This document shows, one piece after another, positions 63,604-64,000 of a DNA stretch of 64,000 nt. The DNA is from Pampus argenteus (taxonomy: Eukaryota; Chordata; Actinopteri; Scombriformes; Stromateidae), in the NCBI GenBank assembly GCA_036937835.1, contig CM072873.1:18121501-18185500 (forward strand), read 5' to 3'. The translations under genes were made by a program, and so were the position numbers. Position 1 is the first letter of the stretch, and every line of letters starts with the position of its first letter. The notes under the pieces are model-generated. The model was not told the origin of the DNA. It saw only the letters and a program-made list of their open reading frames with translations, and did no database searches.

Positions 63604-64000
63604 GTCTGTCATTGGAACTTTAGTTTTAGATAAAGTTAAACCATTTCTTCCCATGTTTTCTCCCCTGAGCTCAGACAGTCACAATAATAATGTATATTGT
63701 GTTATTAATTAATTTACACAAGTTGAATCTATTCATCACCAACATATTAGTTTATATGGAGCATAAGGAGATAAGAAAAATGAAATGAAATGAGTGTCAT
63801 TCACTTCAATCGGTAGATAAGAAGAAGACAGTCAGCGGGCTGACCTTTACAGCAGCGGTTTTACACATGGTGATCGCTATCAGGGGTAATTAGGGGTCTC
63901 AGGGTAATTAATTCTGATTTTATTAGCTAGTCACATGATCCTGAAAAGCATGGATGCTTCATCCTTTCATGTCCAGACTGTCCTTCAGCGAATGAAGCCT
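63604..64000. other. kcnk10 intron 2, cut by the window edge
   Basis: Begins GTCTGT after the AAG ending exon 2. No further exon is visible in these 397 bases. Confidence 0.6.

Noticed and set aside
1..64000. CRISPR arrays, prophage, insertion sequences or bacterial operons
   Set aside because: No regularly spaced direct repeats with spacers, no bacterial gene families; introns and gene content are vertebrate.

Overview
This is vertebrate nuclear DNA, almost certainly from a ray-finned (probably percomorph) fish. It has multi-exon genes with GT-AG introns, dense (CA)n, (TC)n and other microsatellites, and very compact genes: fam98b spans about 2.1 kb and several introns are under 200 bp. It also has foldback and AT-rich interspersed repeats of a kind common in spiny-rayed fish. 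I see no operons, CRISPR arrays, prophages or other prokaryotic structure.

Five protein-coding genes can be assembled exon by exon from splice sites, reading phase and recalled family sequence. Left to right: (1) spred1, plus strand, start codon 3880, stop ending 28654, six coding exons, about 450 residues, with a 3' UTR of about 4.6 kb to a poly(A) signal at 33272; (2) fam98b, plus strand, 34072-36211, eight exons, 369 residues; (3) ptpn21, minus strand, 50281 down to 38792, eighteen coding exons, 1205 residues, a FERM-domain tyrosine phosphatase; (4) spata7, minus strand, 57146 down to 52588, eleven coding exons with one apparent 1-nt frame break; (5) kcnk10 (TREK-2), plus strand, first two coding exons only (60018-60072 and 63191-63603), continuing past the right edge.

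Layout: 1-3.4 kb is intergenic or upstream DNA. The spred1 body, with a 10.9 kb first intron rich in simple repeats, fills 3.5-28.7 kb. Its 3' UTR and the tightly linked fam98b follow to 36.9 kb. fam98b and ptpn21 are tail to tail. ptpn21 and spata7 run in tandem on the minus strand. spata7 and kcnk10 are head to head across about 2.9 kb. From memory of the human map, spred1-fam98b matches the 15q14 pair and ptpn21-spata7-kcnk10 matches the 14q31 cluster, so the window spans a junction of two conserved blocks. ptpn21 appears flipped relative to the human arrangement.

The gene products do not form one pathway. SPRED1 restrains Ras-ERK signalling, FAM98B belongs to the tRNA ligase complex, PTPN21 is a cytoskeleton-linked phosphatase, SPATA7 acts at the photoreceptor connecting cilium, and KCNK10 is a leak potassium channel. 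I did not find a wholly new biological system. The observations most worth a second look are the frame break in spata7, a low-complexity insertion inside the SPRED1 EVH1 domain, a foldback repeat in the spred1 3' UTR, a TG-repeat splice acceptor in spred1, a GC-AG intron in fam98b, and GCTAAC/GTTAGC motif clusters near the 5' ends of four genes.
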